NCBI GenBank assembly: GCA_945881775.1
Contig: CAMCVE010000001.1
Span: 127,836-191,835 of the forward strand
DNA from: Bacteriovorax stolpii
GTDB taxonomy: Bacteria; Bdellovibrionota; UBA2428
Direction: 5' to 3'
Length of the DNA stretch: 64,000 bases
Within the stretch, counting starts at the first letter, position 1; each line of letters starts with the position of its first letter. Both the position numbers and the translations under genes were made by a program. Under the pieces are notes generated by a model. It ran no database searches, was not told where the DNA came from, and was given only the letters and a program-made list of their open reading frames with translations. This document shows positions 8,157 to 18,188 of this stretch, piece after piece.

Positions 8157-9830
8157 TCAGGAGCGCGTCAGCTTCTTGTACTGGATGCGCTTAGGCACGT
8201 CCGCCGCTGAGCCGAGTCGACGGCGCTTGTCTTCCACATAGGCTTCGAAGTTGCCTTCGAACCAAACCACTTTGCTGTCGCCCTCAAACGCCAAAATGTG
8301 GGTTGCTACGCGGTCAAGGAACCAGCGATCGTGGCTAATGACCACCGCACATCCCGCGAAGTTCTCGAGCGCTTCTTCGAGCGCGCGAAGTGTGTTCACG
8401 TCGAGGTCGTTGGTGGGTTCGTCGAGCAGTAGAACGTTGGCACCTTCCCGTAACATTTTCGCCAGGTGCACGCGGTTTCTCTCCCCACCCGACAGGACGC
8501 CAACCTTCTTAGACTGGTCGTTGCCCGAGAAATTGAAGCGTGCCACGTAGTTTCTCGAGTTGACCTCTTTGTTGCCCACGCGAATCGTCGGCTCTCCGCC
8601 TGTGATTTCTTCGAAAATCGTGCGGTCAGCATTCAAGGCATCACGACTTTGATCGACGTAGCCGAGCTTGACGGTCTCACCCATCTTAAGATTGCCCGAG
8701 TCTGGCTTTTCAACGCCCATAATCATGCGGAAGAGCGTGGTTTTACCTGCACCGTTCGCACCCACAACACCCACGATACCTCCAGGAGGAAGCTTGAAAT
8801 CTAGGTTCTCAAAGAGCAAACGATCGCCATAGGACTTCGAAAGTCCTTCGGCCTCGATCACAACCCCGCCAAGACGTGGTCCTGGAGAGATGTAGAGCTC
8901 GAGCTCCTCCATCTTCTCAGAACCCTCCTGGTTCAAAAGATTTTCATAGGCCGCGATACGCGCCTTTCCCTTGCTCTGACGAGCTTTGGCTCCTTGGCGA
9001 ATCCACTCAAGCTCGCGCGCGAGCGTCTTCTGGCGCTTTGACTCCTGCTTTTCTTCTTTGGAGAGACGCTCACTCTTTTCACCGAGCCAACCCGAATAAT
9101 TCTGCTCGAAGGGGACTGTTTGTCCACGATCAATCTCAAGAATCCATTTCGAAACGTTGTCGAGGAAGTAGCGATCGTGAGTCACAGTGATCACGAGGCC
9201 AGGATACTCCTGAAGATGTTTTTCGAGCCAAGCCACGGACTCTGCGTCGAGATGGTTGGTGGGCTCGTCGAGGAGAAGCATGTCGGGCTTCGAGAGCAGA
9301 AGTTTACAAAGAGCCACACGGCGACGCTCTCCACCGGAGAGCTTGGTGACGGGGGAATCTCCAGGCGGGCAACGAAGGGCGTCCATCGCGATCTCGAGTG
9401 TCGTGTCGAGCTCCCAGCCATTCACAGATTCGATTTTGTCTTGGAGTTCAGCTTGTCTGGCAAGCAACTTGTCCATGTCATCGGCACTCATCTCTTCGGC
9501 GAACTTCGCGCTAATTTCTTCGAACTCTTTGAGCCAGTCGGCGATGGGACCGACGCCTTCCATCACGTTTTCTTTTACGGTCTTGTCCTCGCTGAGTTTG
9601 GGCTCTTGAGCGAGGTATCCGATGCTGAGACCGTCTTTGGCGAAAGCTTCGCCCTGAAACTCTTTGTCGATCCCGGCCATGATCCGCAGAAGAGTTGATT
9701 TTCCGGATCCGTTGAAACCGATCACGCCGATTTTGGCATCGTCGTAAAACGAGAGGAAGACGTTCTTTAGGACCTGCTTGGTGTCGTGATACTTGTTCAG
9801 GCCTTTGAGGGTGTAGGCAATTTGAGGCAT
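8157..9830 (-). CDS. ettA: energy-dependent translational throttle protein EttA (ABC-F ATPase)
   Basis: Two ABC domains (GFNGSGKSTLL, LSGGERRRVALCKLL, GANGAGKTTLF, LSGGERNRVHLAKML), both with LLLDEPTN; ABC-F linker between. Confidence 0.93.
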   Translation of the reverse strand: MPQIAYTLKGLNKYHDTKQVLKNVFLSFYDDAKIGVIGFNGSGKSTLLRIMAGIDKEFQGEAFAKDGLSIGYLAQEPKLSEDKTVKENVMEGVGPIADWLKEFEEISAKFAEEMSADDMDKLLARQAELQDKIESVNGWELDTTLEIAMDALRCPPGDSPVTKLSGGERRRVALCKLLLSKPDMLLLDEPTNHLDAESVAWLEKHLQEYPGLVITVTHDRYFLDNVSKWILEIDRGQTVPFEQNYSGWLGEKSERLSKEEKQESKRQKTLARELEWIRQGAKARQSKGKARIAAYENLLNQEGSEKMEELELYISPGPRLGGVVIEAEGLSKSYGDRLLFENLDFKLPPGGIVGVVGANGAGKTTLFRMIMGVEKPDSGNLKMGETVKLGYVDQSRDALNADRTIFEEITGGEPTIRVGNKEVNSRNYVARFNFSGNDQSKKVGVLSGGERNRVHLAKMLREGANVLLLDEPTNDLDVNTLRALEEALENFAGCAVVISHDRWFLDRVATHILAFEGDSKVVWFEGNFEAYVEDKRRRLGSAADVPKRIQYKKLTRS

Positions 9831-10152
9831 GCAAGGTTTCTAGGCTCTGAGGAGCGTCCTCTCAAGGGGGAATTGTGGAAGTTTTGGGCTGGAGGCCGTG
9901 GTGCATCCACGCTTACGTAGTACCCGACACTTCGCACCGCAGAGGGGCGCAACTCTTAGAGCTTCGATCCACGCCAACTCAGGCCCAACGACATGCAGCC
10001 GAAGTTCTTAACTTTAAGAAAGTTCTTGCGTTCCCTCCCTCCTCCCTGGGACTTGGTCCAAGTCGCGCTTTGCCTTTGGAGGCGCCCATCTCAAGGACTC
10101 ACACCCCAAGACAAAACGCATTTTTAGTCCCAAGCTGCCGCTCCACGTCGTC

Positions 10153-10614
10153 ATGAAATCCTCGCGGGCTCAGGGCACACATTCTCTTTTGAGGCATTCA
10201 CGAGAGATCTCACGCATCCTTTCACTTCAGGCCTCGAGGCACCAGATTCGCCTCCAGCAGGTCGCCAACGCCGGAAATCACATCCATTTGCTCCTTGAAG
10301 CGCCCTCTCGCGAGCATCTGTCAGCGTTCTTGAGAGCCATCAGCGGACGCATCGCTCAGACAGTCATCGGTCCCCAGATTCAGCCACCTACGTCAGGCGA
10401 GGCGACACGCTTCTGGGACGCACGACCCTTCTCACGCATTGTGAGCCGCGGGCGCGATCATCGAAACGTCGCGCGCTACCTCGGAATGAATTCGACAGAA
10501 ATGGCGGGACTTTCGCGTGTGAGCGTGCGAGGTGTTTTCAATGAGATCCAGGAAGCCCTCAGGCGAGGAATCCTGCGGCGAAGCCCGGGGCTTGTCGCGG
10601 CGGGATTTGTATGA
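10153..10614 (+). CDS. REP-associated tyrosine transposase-like (Y1_Tnp, IS200-like) protein; 5' end lacks a normal start
   Basis: ANAGNHIHLLLEAPSREHLSAFLRAISGRIAQ (HUH motif) and RFWDARPFSRIVSRGRDHRNVARYLGMNSTE. Same frame is open upstream to 10018 and encodes SRFAFGGAHLKDSHPKTKRIFSPKLPLHVVMKSS, a family-typical N-terminus, without an ATG/GTG/TTG start. Confidence 0.75.
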   Translation: MKSSRAQGTHSLLRHSREISRILSLQASRHQIRLQQVANAGNHIHLLLEAPSREHLSAFLRAISGRIAQTVIGPQIQPPTSGEATRFWDARPFSRIVSRGRDHRNVARYLGMNSTEMAGLSRVSVRGVFNEIQEALRRGILRRSPGLVAAGFV

Positions 10615-10718
10615 AGACTCCCACGAGACTTTCCCGTGTCGAATAGGCCTCAACCCTATCGCGCTCTATGTCCAAAGCCGGCAGGAGGGCGACTTTAATC
10701 GGTATGCTCCCTAAAAAC

Positions 10719-11819
10719 CTAGAACAAGGTGCGCCGGTACCCGACGTTCATGAGAAGAGCGAGACTCCCGAGCGCTGTGAGCATCGAGGTTCCGCCGTAA
10801 CTCATCAGCGGCAGAGGGATCCCCACAATCGGGAACATCCCCGTCACCATCGCGACATTGATAAAAATCTGTGAGGCCATGAGCGCAATGATACCGACAC
10901 CCAGAACCGCCCCAAAAATGTCATTTGCATGAGATGCGATTCCGACCATTCGGTAAAAGAGGATGAGATAAAGCGAAAAAAGCGCAAGCGCCCCGAGAAA
11001 ACCCCACTCTTCGGAGAGGACCGTGAAGATAAAGTCCGTGTGACCTTCGGGCGTAAATTCGAGTTGCGTCTGAGTCCCGCGAGTGAACCCTTTGCCAGTC
11101 GCCTCGCCCGACCCAACCGCGATGAGCGACTGAATAGCGTTGTAACCTTCTCCTTTGGGGTCTCGAGTCGGATTCATGAAGGTGATGATTCGGTCTTTTT
11201 GATACTCCTTGAGGCCGTACTGCCAGAAAACTGGAAAACTCACGATCCCGAGAAGCGCAGTCCAAATAAGAATTTTGGGACGAATACCCATAAAAAGAAG
11301 AACAACTGCTCCCACAATCATAAGGTGTCCGCCGGTCCCCAAATCGGGTTGAGCAATTGTCATGATTCCAGGGACACCAATCATGAGACAAGGCACGATC
11401 AAATCCTTAAGTCCCATCTTTTGGATCTGGTTCCTTGCATGGAAGTACTTTGCAACGGCGAGAACCATCATGATTTTCATGCTCTCGCTGGGTTGCCAAC
11501 TGAAAAAACCAAAGTCGATCCAGCGCCTTGCACCGTAGCGAATTGAGCCAACAAATGGCACCGTAGCGAGTGCAAGCAAGTTGATCGCGTAAGTCACGTA
11601 AGCGATTCGCTCAAAAATTCGGTAGTTGAGCAAGAGAATCAGAGAACAGACCAAAGAGGCAATCCCAAAGGAGATCAGCTGCTTTGAGATAAAATGCTGA
11701 TCGTCGTGGTGGTAGGTCGCGGAATAGATGTTCACGAGCCCTAATCCAACCAAGGCCAAGACCGTAAACAGCAACGGCCAGTCGAAACGGCTCCCCTGCC
11801 CTTCTTCGAGTTCTTCCAT
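10719..11819 (-). CDS. rodA: rod shape-determining protein RodA (SEDS glycosyltransferase)
   Basis: Multi-TM; YGARRWIDFGFFSWQPSESMKIMMVLAVAKYF, QPDLGTG, FIFTVLSEEWGFLGAL, VGIPLPLMSYGGTSML. Confidence 0.93.
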   Translation of the reverse strand: MEELEEGQGSRFDWPLLFTVLALVGLGLVNIYSATYHHDDQHFISKQLISFGIASLVCSLILLLNYRIFERIAYVTYAINLLALATVPFVGSIRYGARRWIDFGFFSWQPSESMKIMMVLAVAKYFHARNQIQKMGLKDLIVPCLMIGVPGIMTIAQPDLGTGGHLMIVGAVVLLFMGIRPKILIWTALLGIVSFPVFWQYGLKEYQKDRIITFMNPTRDPKGEGYNAIQSLIAVGSGEATGKGFTRGTQTQLEFTPEGHTDFIFTVLSEEWGFLGALALFSLYLILFYRMVGIASHANDIFGAVLGVGIIALMASQIFINVAMVTGMFPIVGIPLPLMSYGGTSMLTALGSLALLMNVGYRRTLF

Positions 11820-11896
11820 GCTATTCAGTGTATGCCGAGACCCGGCCGGCGTGAAGATCTCTTGCGGATTAATGAAAGCGGTTCTATCAACAAAGT

Positions 11897-12445
11897 ATGA
11901 TTTGCCTTATCGCCGGAACAAACCGACCCCAGAGCCAGACCCTGCGTGTCACTCGGATTCTCGAAAAGCGCTACAAAGCCCTCGGCGTGGCGACTCAGGT
12001 TCTCGACCTCAACGGCCTGCCGTCAGAAATTTTTCTACCGAGCGCCTACACCGAAAAGCCCCACTCCTTCGCTCCCTATTCGGATGCGGTCTTAAAGGCT
12101 GATGGACTCGTTGTCGTCACACCCGAATACAACGGTTCTTTTCCGGGAGTTTTGAAGCTCTTTATTGACATGCTGAAGTTCCCCGAGAGTTTTGAGAGAA
12201 AGCCCGTTGCCTTCGTTGGGCTCGCCGCCGGCATGTGGGGCGCCCTTCGCTCTGTCGAACAACTCGAAGGGATTTTTAAGTACCGCAATGCCTTTCTATT
12301 TAACGAACGCGTTTTCCTTCCTCGCGTCGAAACTCAGCTCAACGCCGATGACAGCTTCACTCAAGCTCTCACCGGCCAACTCGTAGAATCCCAGGTTAAG
12401 AACTTCGTCTCCTATGTGGAGCAAGTAAAAAAGTTGCATGGGTGA
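11897..12445 (+). CDS. NADPH-dependent FMN reductase family protein
   Basis: MICLIAGTNRPQSQTLRV...ADGLVVVTPEYNGSFPGVLKLFIDML flavodoxin-fold signature. Confidence 0.85.
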   Translation: MICLIAGTNRPQSQTLRVTRILEKRYKALGVATQVLDLNGLPSEIFLPSAYTEKPHSFAPYSDAVLKADGLVVVTPEYNGSFPGVLKLFIDMLKFPESFERKPVAFVGLAAGMWGALRSVEQLEGIFKYRNAFLFNERVFLPRVETQLNADDSFTQALTGQLVESQVKNFVSYVEQVKKLHG

Positions 12446-13760
12446 TTCCAAAAAGTCCGGCGGCGCACCCGCTTCACTTTTTTCCAGGTCGAAAGAGTTG
12501 GTCGGTCTTTTCGCCAAACTTGGACAAAAAGAGCTGAGCGGTAGAGTGTCAGCGCTTTTGAGCGAAAATTCTTCGCTGAAGAAACTGGGACTTCAAGTCG
12601 ACCAGGCGCAAGCTCTCGTCGAAGCCCTCAAGCATTTGCGTGGCGCCGCCATGAAGGCGGGTCAAATGCTCAGCATTGAGGCTCGAGATTTTTTGCCGCC
12701 TGAAGTGATTGAGATCCTCAACCAACTTCAAGATCAAAGCGAATCCATGCGCAGCTCAATCGTCGCCCAGATCCTTCTAAAAGAGCTTGGACCCGAACTC
12801 CTCGGAGAAATTCGAGATCTTTCCGAGAAACCCATCGCCTCGGCGAGTATTGGGCAAGTCCATCGTGCCAAGTTTCGAGGCCAAGACGTGGCAATTAAAG
12901 TCCAGTTTCCTGGAGTTGCTGAAAGTATCAATAGCGACCTCTTTCTCCTCAAAAAAGTGGCAGAAGCCTTTATCAAAGTCTCCGGCAAAGAGATTCGCCT
13001 CGAAGGACTCTTTGAGGAGCTCGGTGAAATTCTTCGACAAGAAGTTGATTACGTTTCCGAGGCCACACACATGGAAGAATACGCCACCATGTTTGCGGGA
13101 CGCCCTGGCTATGTCGTTCCGAAGCCCATTTGCGAACTCGTCAACGGCCGCGTCCTAGGAATGACTTACGAATCCGGCCTCAAACCCGACGAGTGGCTGA
13201 GTCGCAATCCTTCGGACGAAGAAAAAACCGCCTTAGCCCGCAAGGTCCTCGATCTCTACGTAATCGAGTTCTTTGAGAACGGCTTCGTTCAAACCGATCC
13301 GAACTTTGGAAATTTTTTCATTCGCCCAGAATCGGGGGAACTCGTGATTCTGGACTTCGGAGCGATGAAACGTTACCCACCCTCCTTCGTGCTGCAATAC
13401 AAGCAGCTCCTTCGATTGATTCGCAGCGGAACACCCGATCAAATCATTGAGCACACGCGAGCCATGCGTCTCCTTGATCCGCGCGAGAGCGCCGAATGTA
13501 TGCAGGCTTTTGTTTCGATGCTGAAATTGAGTTTAGAGCCCTTCGAGCCTCAGCATCAGCCCTTTGATTTCGCAATGAGCGCCTACAGCTCCGACATGCG
13601 TCAATCAAGCCTCCATTTCACGAAACTCATCCGATATTCCGCTCCACCGCATCAGATTCTGTTCTTGCATCGCAAATTGAGCGGTATTTTCCGGCTCATC
13701 CAAGCAATGAGGGTTAAAATTCCTCTGCAAGATTATTGGGAAAACTTCGTATCGGTGTGA
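12438..13760 (+). CDS. ABC1/AarF/UbiB family atypical kinase
   Basis: KAGQMLSIEARDFLPPEVIEILNQLQDQ, PIASASIGQVHRAKFRGQDVAIKVQFPGV, QTDPNFGNFFI, LVILDFGAMKRY. Confidence 0.9.
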   Translation: MGDSKKSGGAPASLFSRSKELVGLFAKLGQKELSGRVSALLSENSSLKKLGLQVDQAQALVEALKHLRGAAMKAGQMLSIEARDFLPPEVIEILNQLQDQSESMRSSIVAQILLKELGPELLGEIRDLSEKPIASASIGQVHRAKFRGQDVAIKVQFPGVAESINSDLFLLKKVAEAFIKVSGKEIRLEGLFEELGEILRQEVDYVSEATHMEEYATMFAGRPGYVVPKPICELVNGRVLGMTYESGLKPDEWLSRNPSDEEKTALARKVLDLYVIEFFENGFVQTDPNFGNFFIRPESGELVILDFGAMKRYPPSFVLQYKQLLRLIRSGTPDQIIEHTRAMRLLDPRESAECMQAFVSMLKLSLEPFEPQHQPFDFAMSAYSSDMRQSSLHFTKLIRYSAPPHQILFLHRKLSGIFRLIQAMRVKIPLQDYWENFVSV

Positions 13761-13778
13761 TAAACCTGCTCCCCTAGT

Positions 13779-16358
13779 ATGTTCACTTTGGAGCAGGTAA
13801 AAATAGATCTTCCCCGTTTCGACTCGGCTGAGCTTAATCGTCTTTGGAATCTCCGTTCCGAAGGCCGTCCTCTGCATTCGACGCTTCACTCAGCCAAAGA
13901 GCTCGGCCTCCAAAGCTCCCCAGACGCGATTCGCGCTTTCTACGAAAGCTGCGATCGTCGCGCTCGACTTGAGGCCCAGCGTGAAAAGATTGCAGCCGAA
14001 GCTGCCGAAACTCTTGGCAGCTCTCCCGCTCTTGCGGAAGGACTTTCGAAAGCCGCCGATGCAGAAACCCTTTCTCTCATCGAGAAGAAACTCAAACGCC
14101 GCCACCGTTCTCGTGCGGCCCTAGCTCGTCAGCACGGCCTCGAAGCTTTGGCACAAGGCCTCTGGAATAAACTCCACGGCGAAGCAACCGACATCACTGA
14201 AGCCAGCATGGCAGCCGCCGCCAGTCCCAGCACCGAAGAAATTTCTGATTCGGCAAAAGTCACAAAGCTCGTCGGAGCGTTGCTTGCCGAACGCCTTTTG
14301 GACGATGCTGCGCTTTGTGAGTCGCTGCGCGACCTCTTCCTCAACAAAGCCGAAATCCTGAGCACCAAAAACGAAAAATCTGCGGAAGACTCGCGATTCA
14401 AAAATTTCTTCAATTTCCGTGATTCGTTTGCCCATCTGATGCGCCGAGATCAAGCCCACCGCTTCCTCAATCTCCGTCGTGGCGTGAGTCAGGGCGACCT
14501 GAATATGAACGTGGAAGGGCCTCGCAGCGAACTGGAAACTAAGCTTTTCGAAGCACTCGCTCCGATTGCACATCGCAGTTCTTCTCCTTCAGACTGGGTT
14601 GACCTCGCCCTCGCAACTGCTACGGAAGCGCTGGAGCAGTCCCTGCTTCCTCAGTTCCAAAAAGATGCCTTCAACCTGCTTCGTGATTCTGCGGAACAAG
14701 AAATTCTGCCTCCGATTCGTAGGAACTTGCGCCGAGTGCTTATGAGTCCGGGACTGGGGCGCCAAGTTGTGATGGGCGTGTCTCCCTCAGGCAAAAAGAC
14801 GTGCCGCGTGGCTGTCGTCGACCGAGAAGGCCACTTCAAAGAGACCGCACTTGTGCACCTCCTCGAGGGCGAGAAAAAGTCTGAGACAGAGGCTGTCTTC
14901 TTGGCCTTTATCGAAAAGCACCAAGTGCAGGCCATTGCACTTTCGGATCATCCCGGGGCCCGCGAGATCGAGCGATTCCTAGCAGATCTTTTCCGCAGTG
15001 TTAAGATTCGCATTCCCGTCTCTCTGATGCCGTCTGAATCTTCCGACGACTACGCAGGAGCGAAGGTCGGACAAGACGAATTTCCTGAAATGGAAACTCC
15101 AAACCGCAAAGCTGTCTTCGTGGCTCGCTTGCTCCAAAATCCACTCGGAGAATTGGTCAAAGTGAAGCCCAAAAGTCTGGGCGTCGGCCAATTCCTGAGC
15201 GAGATCCATCCCGAAAGCCTAGCGAGGACTCTCGACGAGGTGCTTGCAGACTGTGTCCACGAGGTGGGCGTGGATCTGAACTCAGCTTCAAAACCCCTTC
15301 TCGCCAAAGTCTCCGGCATTAGTGACGAAGTCGCTGCAAAAATCATTTCCTACCGCACCGACAAGGGCTTCTTCTGGGACCGCGACCAGATTCTCGAAGT
15401 CGAGGGCGTCGAATCCAAGCATTTTGAATTTGCGGGCCCCTTCCTTCGAATCCGCGACGGGAAGAACCCTTCCGATCTTTCGGACATTCACCCAAAGCAC
15501 AACAAATCCATTTTGGATGCACTCAAACGCCTAAAGATTGAGAAGTCCGACTGGAGCGCCAAAGCCGAGCTCCTATTGCAAGACGAAAAGATCAAGGCCT
15601 CGCTTGGAGACACTCTTCTTTCTCACGTCGTGCAAGTCATGAAGAATCCTCCCAAGGACCCCCGTGGAGACTTCAAATTCATTCAGTTCCGCGAAGACGT
15701 CAAAGACATCCGTGATCTCAAGATCGGCATGGTTTGCCCGGGCCGTGTTTCGAACGTGACATCGTTTGGAGCTTTCGTCGATATCGGTCTCCAGCAGGAT
15801 GGTCTCGTGCATCTTTCTGAACTCAGCAGCACTTTTGTGCGAGATCCTTTTGACGTGATTCACCCCGGTGATCTCGTGACCGTCAAGGTCATCGCCGTCG
15901 ATCCCGACAAGAAGCAAATTTCTTTCACCATGAAGAATTTTGCCGAGGTTCTCGAGAAGAACCTGGAGATTCAACGACGCCATAAAGAGTCGGTTGAACG
16001 CTCGCGCGAAGAGAATGCCCCTCGCGCTCGTCCCGAAGGAGATCGGCCCGCACAAGGGGAGCGTCGTCCAGATCGCGGCGCACGGCCCGAAGGTGAACGC
16101 CAAAGCCGCCCTCAGAACGATCGTGGAAATCGTCCACAAGGCGACCGCGGGGGACAACGTGGCAGCGCTCCCCAGGGAGCTCGCGGTCCTCGACCCGAAG
16201 GAGCCCGAGCCGACTCGTCGCGCGGACCTCGCCCCCAAAACGACCGCAGACCTCCACGCGACCAGAACAGCTCACGAGCTCCGAAATCTGAAGGGCTCAA
16301 AGACAATCCATTTGCGGCTCTCGCCCAGCTTCGCGATCAGCTCAGCAAACGATCCTAA
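13779..16358 (+). CDS. tex: Tex family transcription accessory protein (HhH + S1) with R/G/P-rich C-terminal tail
   Basis: HEVGVDLNSASKPLLAKVSGISDEVAAKIISYR; LKIGMVCPGRVSNVTSFGAFVDIGLQQDGLVHLSELSS S1 domain; tail RARPEGDRPAQGERRPDRGARPEGERQSRPQNDRG... Confidence 0.9.
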   Translation: MFTLEQVKIDLPRFDSAELNRLWNLRSEGRPLHSTLHSAKELGLQSSPDAIRAFYESCDRRARLEAQREKIAAEAAETLGSSPALAEGLSKAADAETLSLIEKKLKRRHRSRAALARQHGLEALAQGLWNKLHGEATDITEASMAAAASPSTEEISDSAKVTKLVGALLAERLLDDAALCESLRDLFLNKAEILSTKNEKSAEDSRFKNFFNFRDSFAHLMRRDQAHRFLNLRRGVSQGDLNMNVEGPRSELETKLFEALAPIAHRSSSPSDWVDLALATATEALEQSLLPQFQKDAFNLLRDSAEQEILPPIRRNLRRVLMSPGLGRQVVMGVSPSGKKTCRVAVVDREGHFKETALVHLLEGEKKSETEAVFLAFIEKHQVQAIALSDHPGAREIERFLADLFRSVKIRIPVSLMPSESSDDYAGAKVGQDEFPEMETPNRKAVFVARLLQNPLGELVKVKPKSLGVGQFLSEIHPESLARTLDEVLADCVHEVGVDLNSASKPLLAKVSGISDEVAAKIISYRTDKGFFWDRDQILEVEGVESKHFEFAGPFLRIRDGKNPSDLSDIHPKHNKSILDALKRLKIEKSDWSAKAELLLQDEKIKASLGDTLLSHVVQVMKNPPKDPRGDFKFIQFREDVKDIRDLKIGMVCPGRVSNVTSFGAFVDIGLQQDGLVHLSELSSTFVRDPFDVIHPGDLVTVKVIAVDPDKKQISFTMKNFAEVLEKNLEIQRRHKESVERSREENAPRARPEGDRPAQGERRPDRGARPEGERQSRPQNDRGNRPQGDRGGQRGSAPQGARGPRPEGARADSSRGPRPQNDRRPPRDQNSSRAPKSEGLKDNPFAALAQLRDQLSKRS

Positions 16359-16467
16359 TCGCGGCAACGCTGCCTCAGAAGCCTGGCGACTCGTCGAAGC
16401 CCCGGGCCACATTCTGCCTCTGCGTTCAGCGCGACGACTTTCGTCGTGTCAGTGGCTTCGCTCCTCA

Positions 16468-18051
16468 TCAGCGGAGCAAAGAACCCAGGTCGACAGCCGC
16501 AGGTGAGTCCACTCCCGATCCAGACACTCCACGCTGGAGTTCGTCGAGGCTGAAGTCCATCCTCGAATCATAAGTGCGCTCCATCTGATTGCGCAGGCGT
16601 TGTTCGGCTTGGTACCAGGCGCGCTTGGTGGATCCATCTTGGCAGCTCGCCATCTCGGAACCCCGAGCGCCCCAACGGGCCTCGGCGCAGTGGTAGGGAT
16701 CAAATGAAAGGTCCCAAAGACGTTCTTCGATGTCGCCGAGGTTGAGTTCAACGTCGCGACCCGCAGAGTTGCGGTAGCTTAGCCGGCAAGACGCGTAAGA
16801 ATTGTCGATCACCTGACCAAGCTCGCGCTTGAGATCGTCGACGCTCCCGCTGTAGTCAACAAGAGGCGAACGCTCTGCAGTGAGCTTTAGGAACTGCTCG
16901 ACCTTTTTGTACGCTTCGTGGAACGAGGTCTTCAGACGCGCGTCGCGCGAAGGTGTCGAGTAGGTTTCCCATTCGCCGTTTGTTCCGTAAATATTGTAAG
17001 GCAAACGCTCGGGTTGACTCTTGTCATGGATTCCCGCTTCGATCGCTTCATTCACCGAAGCGACACGATCTTTGGAATCGTAGCAGAGAGCCTCAAGAAG
17101 ATTTTCGACTTCTTGAAGAGGCTCGAAGCGCAGGTTTCCTTCGGCAAGAACGACGCGAACATAATCGTAGTAGTCATAGCGAACACCGTCTCGGCTGAAG
17201 CTGCCTTTTTTCCAATTCCTATCGGGCGAGGCTTCAGTTCCGTAGAATTGTGCAAGGCTGTAGTCCGCGATTTGAGCGTTGGAGCGACCCACAACAGCAC
17301 CGTTGGTTTGATAGACAACAGGGCGCCAGTTCTTGAATCCCGCACCACTTGTGGGACGCGAGCGCGCGAATTTCTCTCCGTAGGTGCCACGGGTGATCGA
17401 GTTGTCAGGGTGCGCATCCATGAAGCGCACGCGACCGTCGGATTCAATTTTGTAGATCATCGCAACGTGCCCGTTGGGATCATAGATAATCGTGCCAGGG
17501 CGAATGCTACGACGATCTAGCGCTACCGAATAGAAGTCTGGGAAAAGGTTGTCGCCCCTGACATCTTCTTCAGGCGGAATGCGGAACATCGCCGAGGACG
17601 TGACGTTCATCATGTCGCTGATAGCTTTTTTGAGAGGGGTACCGTTCGCGACAGACTTCCGCGCGACGACGGTGTTGCCTGTGGGAGAATAGCGAATGTC
17701 ACGCGACTCTCCACGGGCTGCAACTTTGCTTTCGTAGGAATACGGCAGATCATTCATGTACGCAAAGTAGAGACGGAAAATGTAGGGCAAACGCGAACAA
17801 TCCGAATAGGCATTCTTGATGAACGAAGGATTGCGATCGCGGTACGGATTCTCGGGAGCATCAAAGCAGCGTCCCGTGGTGTTGCACCGGGTTTCACCAA
17901 GTCGCTGTACGAAGGCCGAATAGGCAGCTTCGTCGGCATCGCTCCAGCGATCTTTTTTGATGCGCCAAATTCCGTCGGGGTTGGCTGCAGCGAAAGAGGG
18001 TAGAAGAACAAGGACGCCGAGGAGTTTCAGAGTTTTGAGGGAGTTCGACAT
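16468..18051 (-). CDS. secreted hypothetical protein, possible NlpC/P60/CHAP-like papain-fold hydrolase
   Basis: Signal peptide MSNSLKTLKLLGVLVLLPSFAAA; Cys in YSDCSRLPYIFRLYFAYM and His in RPGTIIYDPNGHVAMIYKIESDGRVRFMDAHPDN. Confidence 0.55.
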   Translation of the reverse strand: MSNSLKTLKLLGVLVLLPSFAAANPDGIWRIKKDRWSDADEAAYSAFVQRLGETRCNTTGRCFDAPENPYRDRNPSFIKNAYSDCSRLPYIFRLYFAYMNDLPYSYESKVAARGESRDIRYSPTGNTVVARKSVANGTPLKKAISDMMNVTSSAMFRIPPEEDVRGDNLFPDFYSVALDRRSIRPGTIIYDPNGHVAMIYKIESDGRVRFMDAHPDNSITRGTYGEKFARSRPTSGAGFKNWRPVVYQTNGAVVGRSNAQIADYSLAQFYGTEASPDRNWKKGSFSRDGVRYDYYDYVRVVLAEGNLRFEPLQEVENLLEALCYDSKDRVASVNEAIEAGIHDKSQPERLPYNIYGTNGEWETYSTPSRDARLKTSFHEAYKKVEQFLKLTAERSPLVDYSGSVDDLKRELGQVIDNSYASCRLSYRNSAGRDVELNLGDIEERLWDLSFDPYHCAEARWGARGSEMASCQDGSTKRAWYQAEQRLRNQMERTYDSRMDFSLDELQRGVSGSGVDSPAAVDLGSLLR

Positions 18052-18188
18052 AGCGACCTCATACTCAAACCAATAACGCATCGCAATGCCAAGTCTGCAC
18101 CCTCAGCCTCCAGGTGACAGGTTTTGCTGAAGTTGTCGCGGTCTTTGAGCAGGTTAAGTAGCTGATACTGATTAAAATCTATCGGCCC

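Noticed and set aside
9120-9698. 192-aa plus-strand ORF
   Set aside because: Antisense of ettA; composition is a codon-bias artefact.
10002-10027. AT-rich palindrome TTCTTAACTTTAAGAA near the RAYT-like gene
   Set aside because: Short and within possible 5' coding sequence; no second copy noticed.
16359-16467. Small stem-loops (ACGAC-tttc-GTCGT; GCTCC...GGAGC) between convergent tex and the secreted-protein gene
   Set aside because: Stems are only ~5 bp and no U-run follows; not distinguishable from chance in GC-rich DNA.
15573-16506. Several long ORFs (221 aa -, 188 aa +, 116 aa -) over the Tex C-terminus
   Set aside because: High-GC R/G-rich coding sequence keeps other frames open; Tex frame has clear domain homology.
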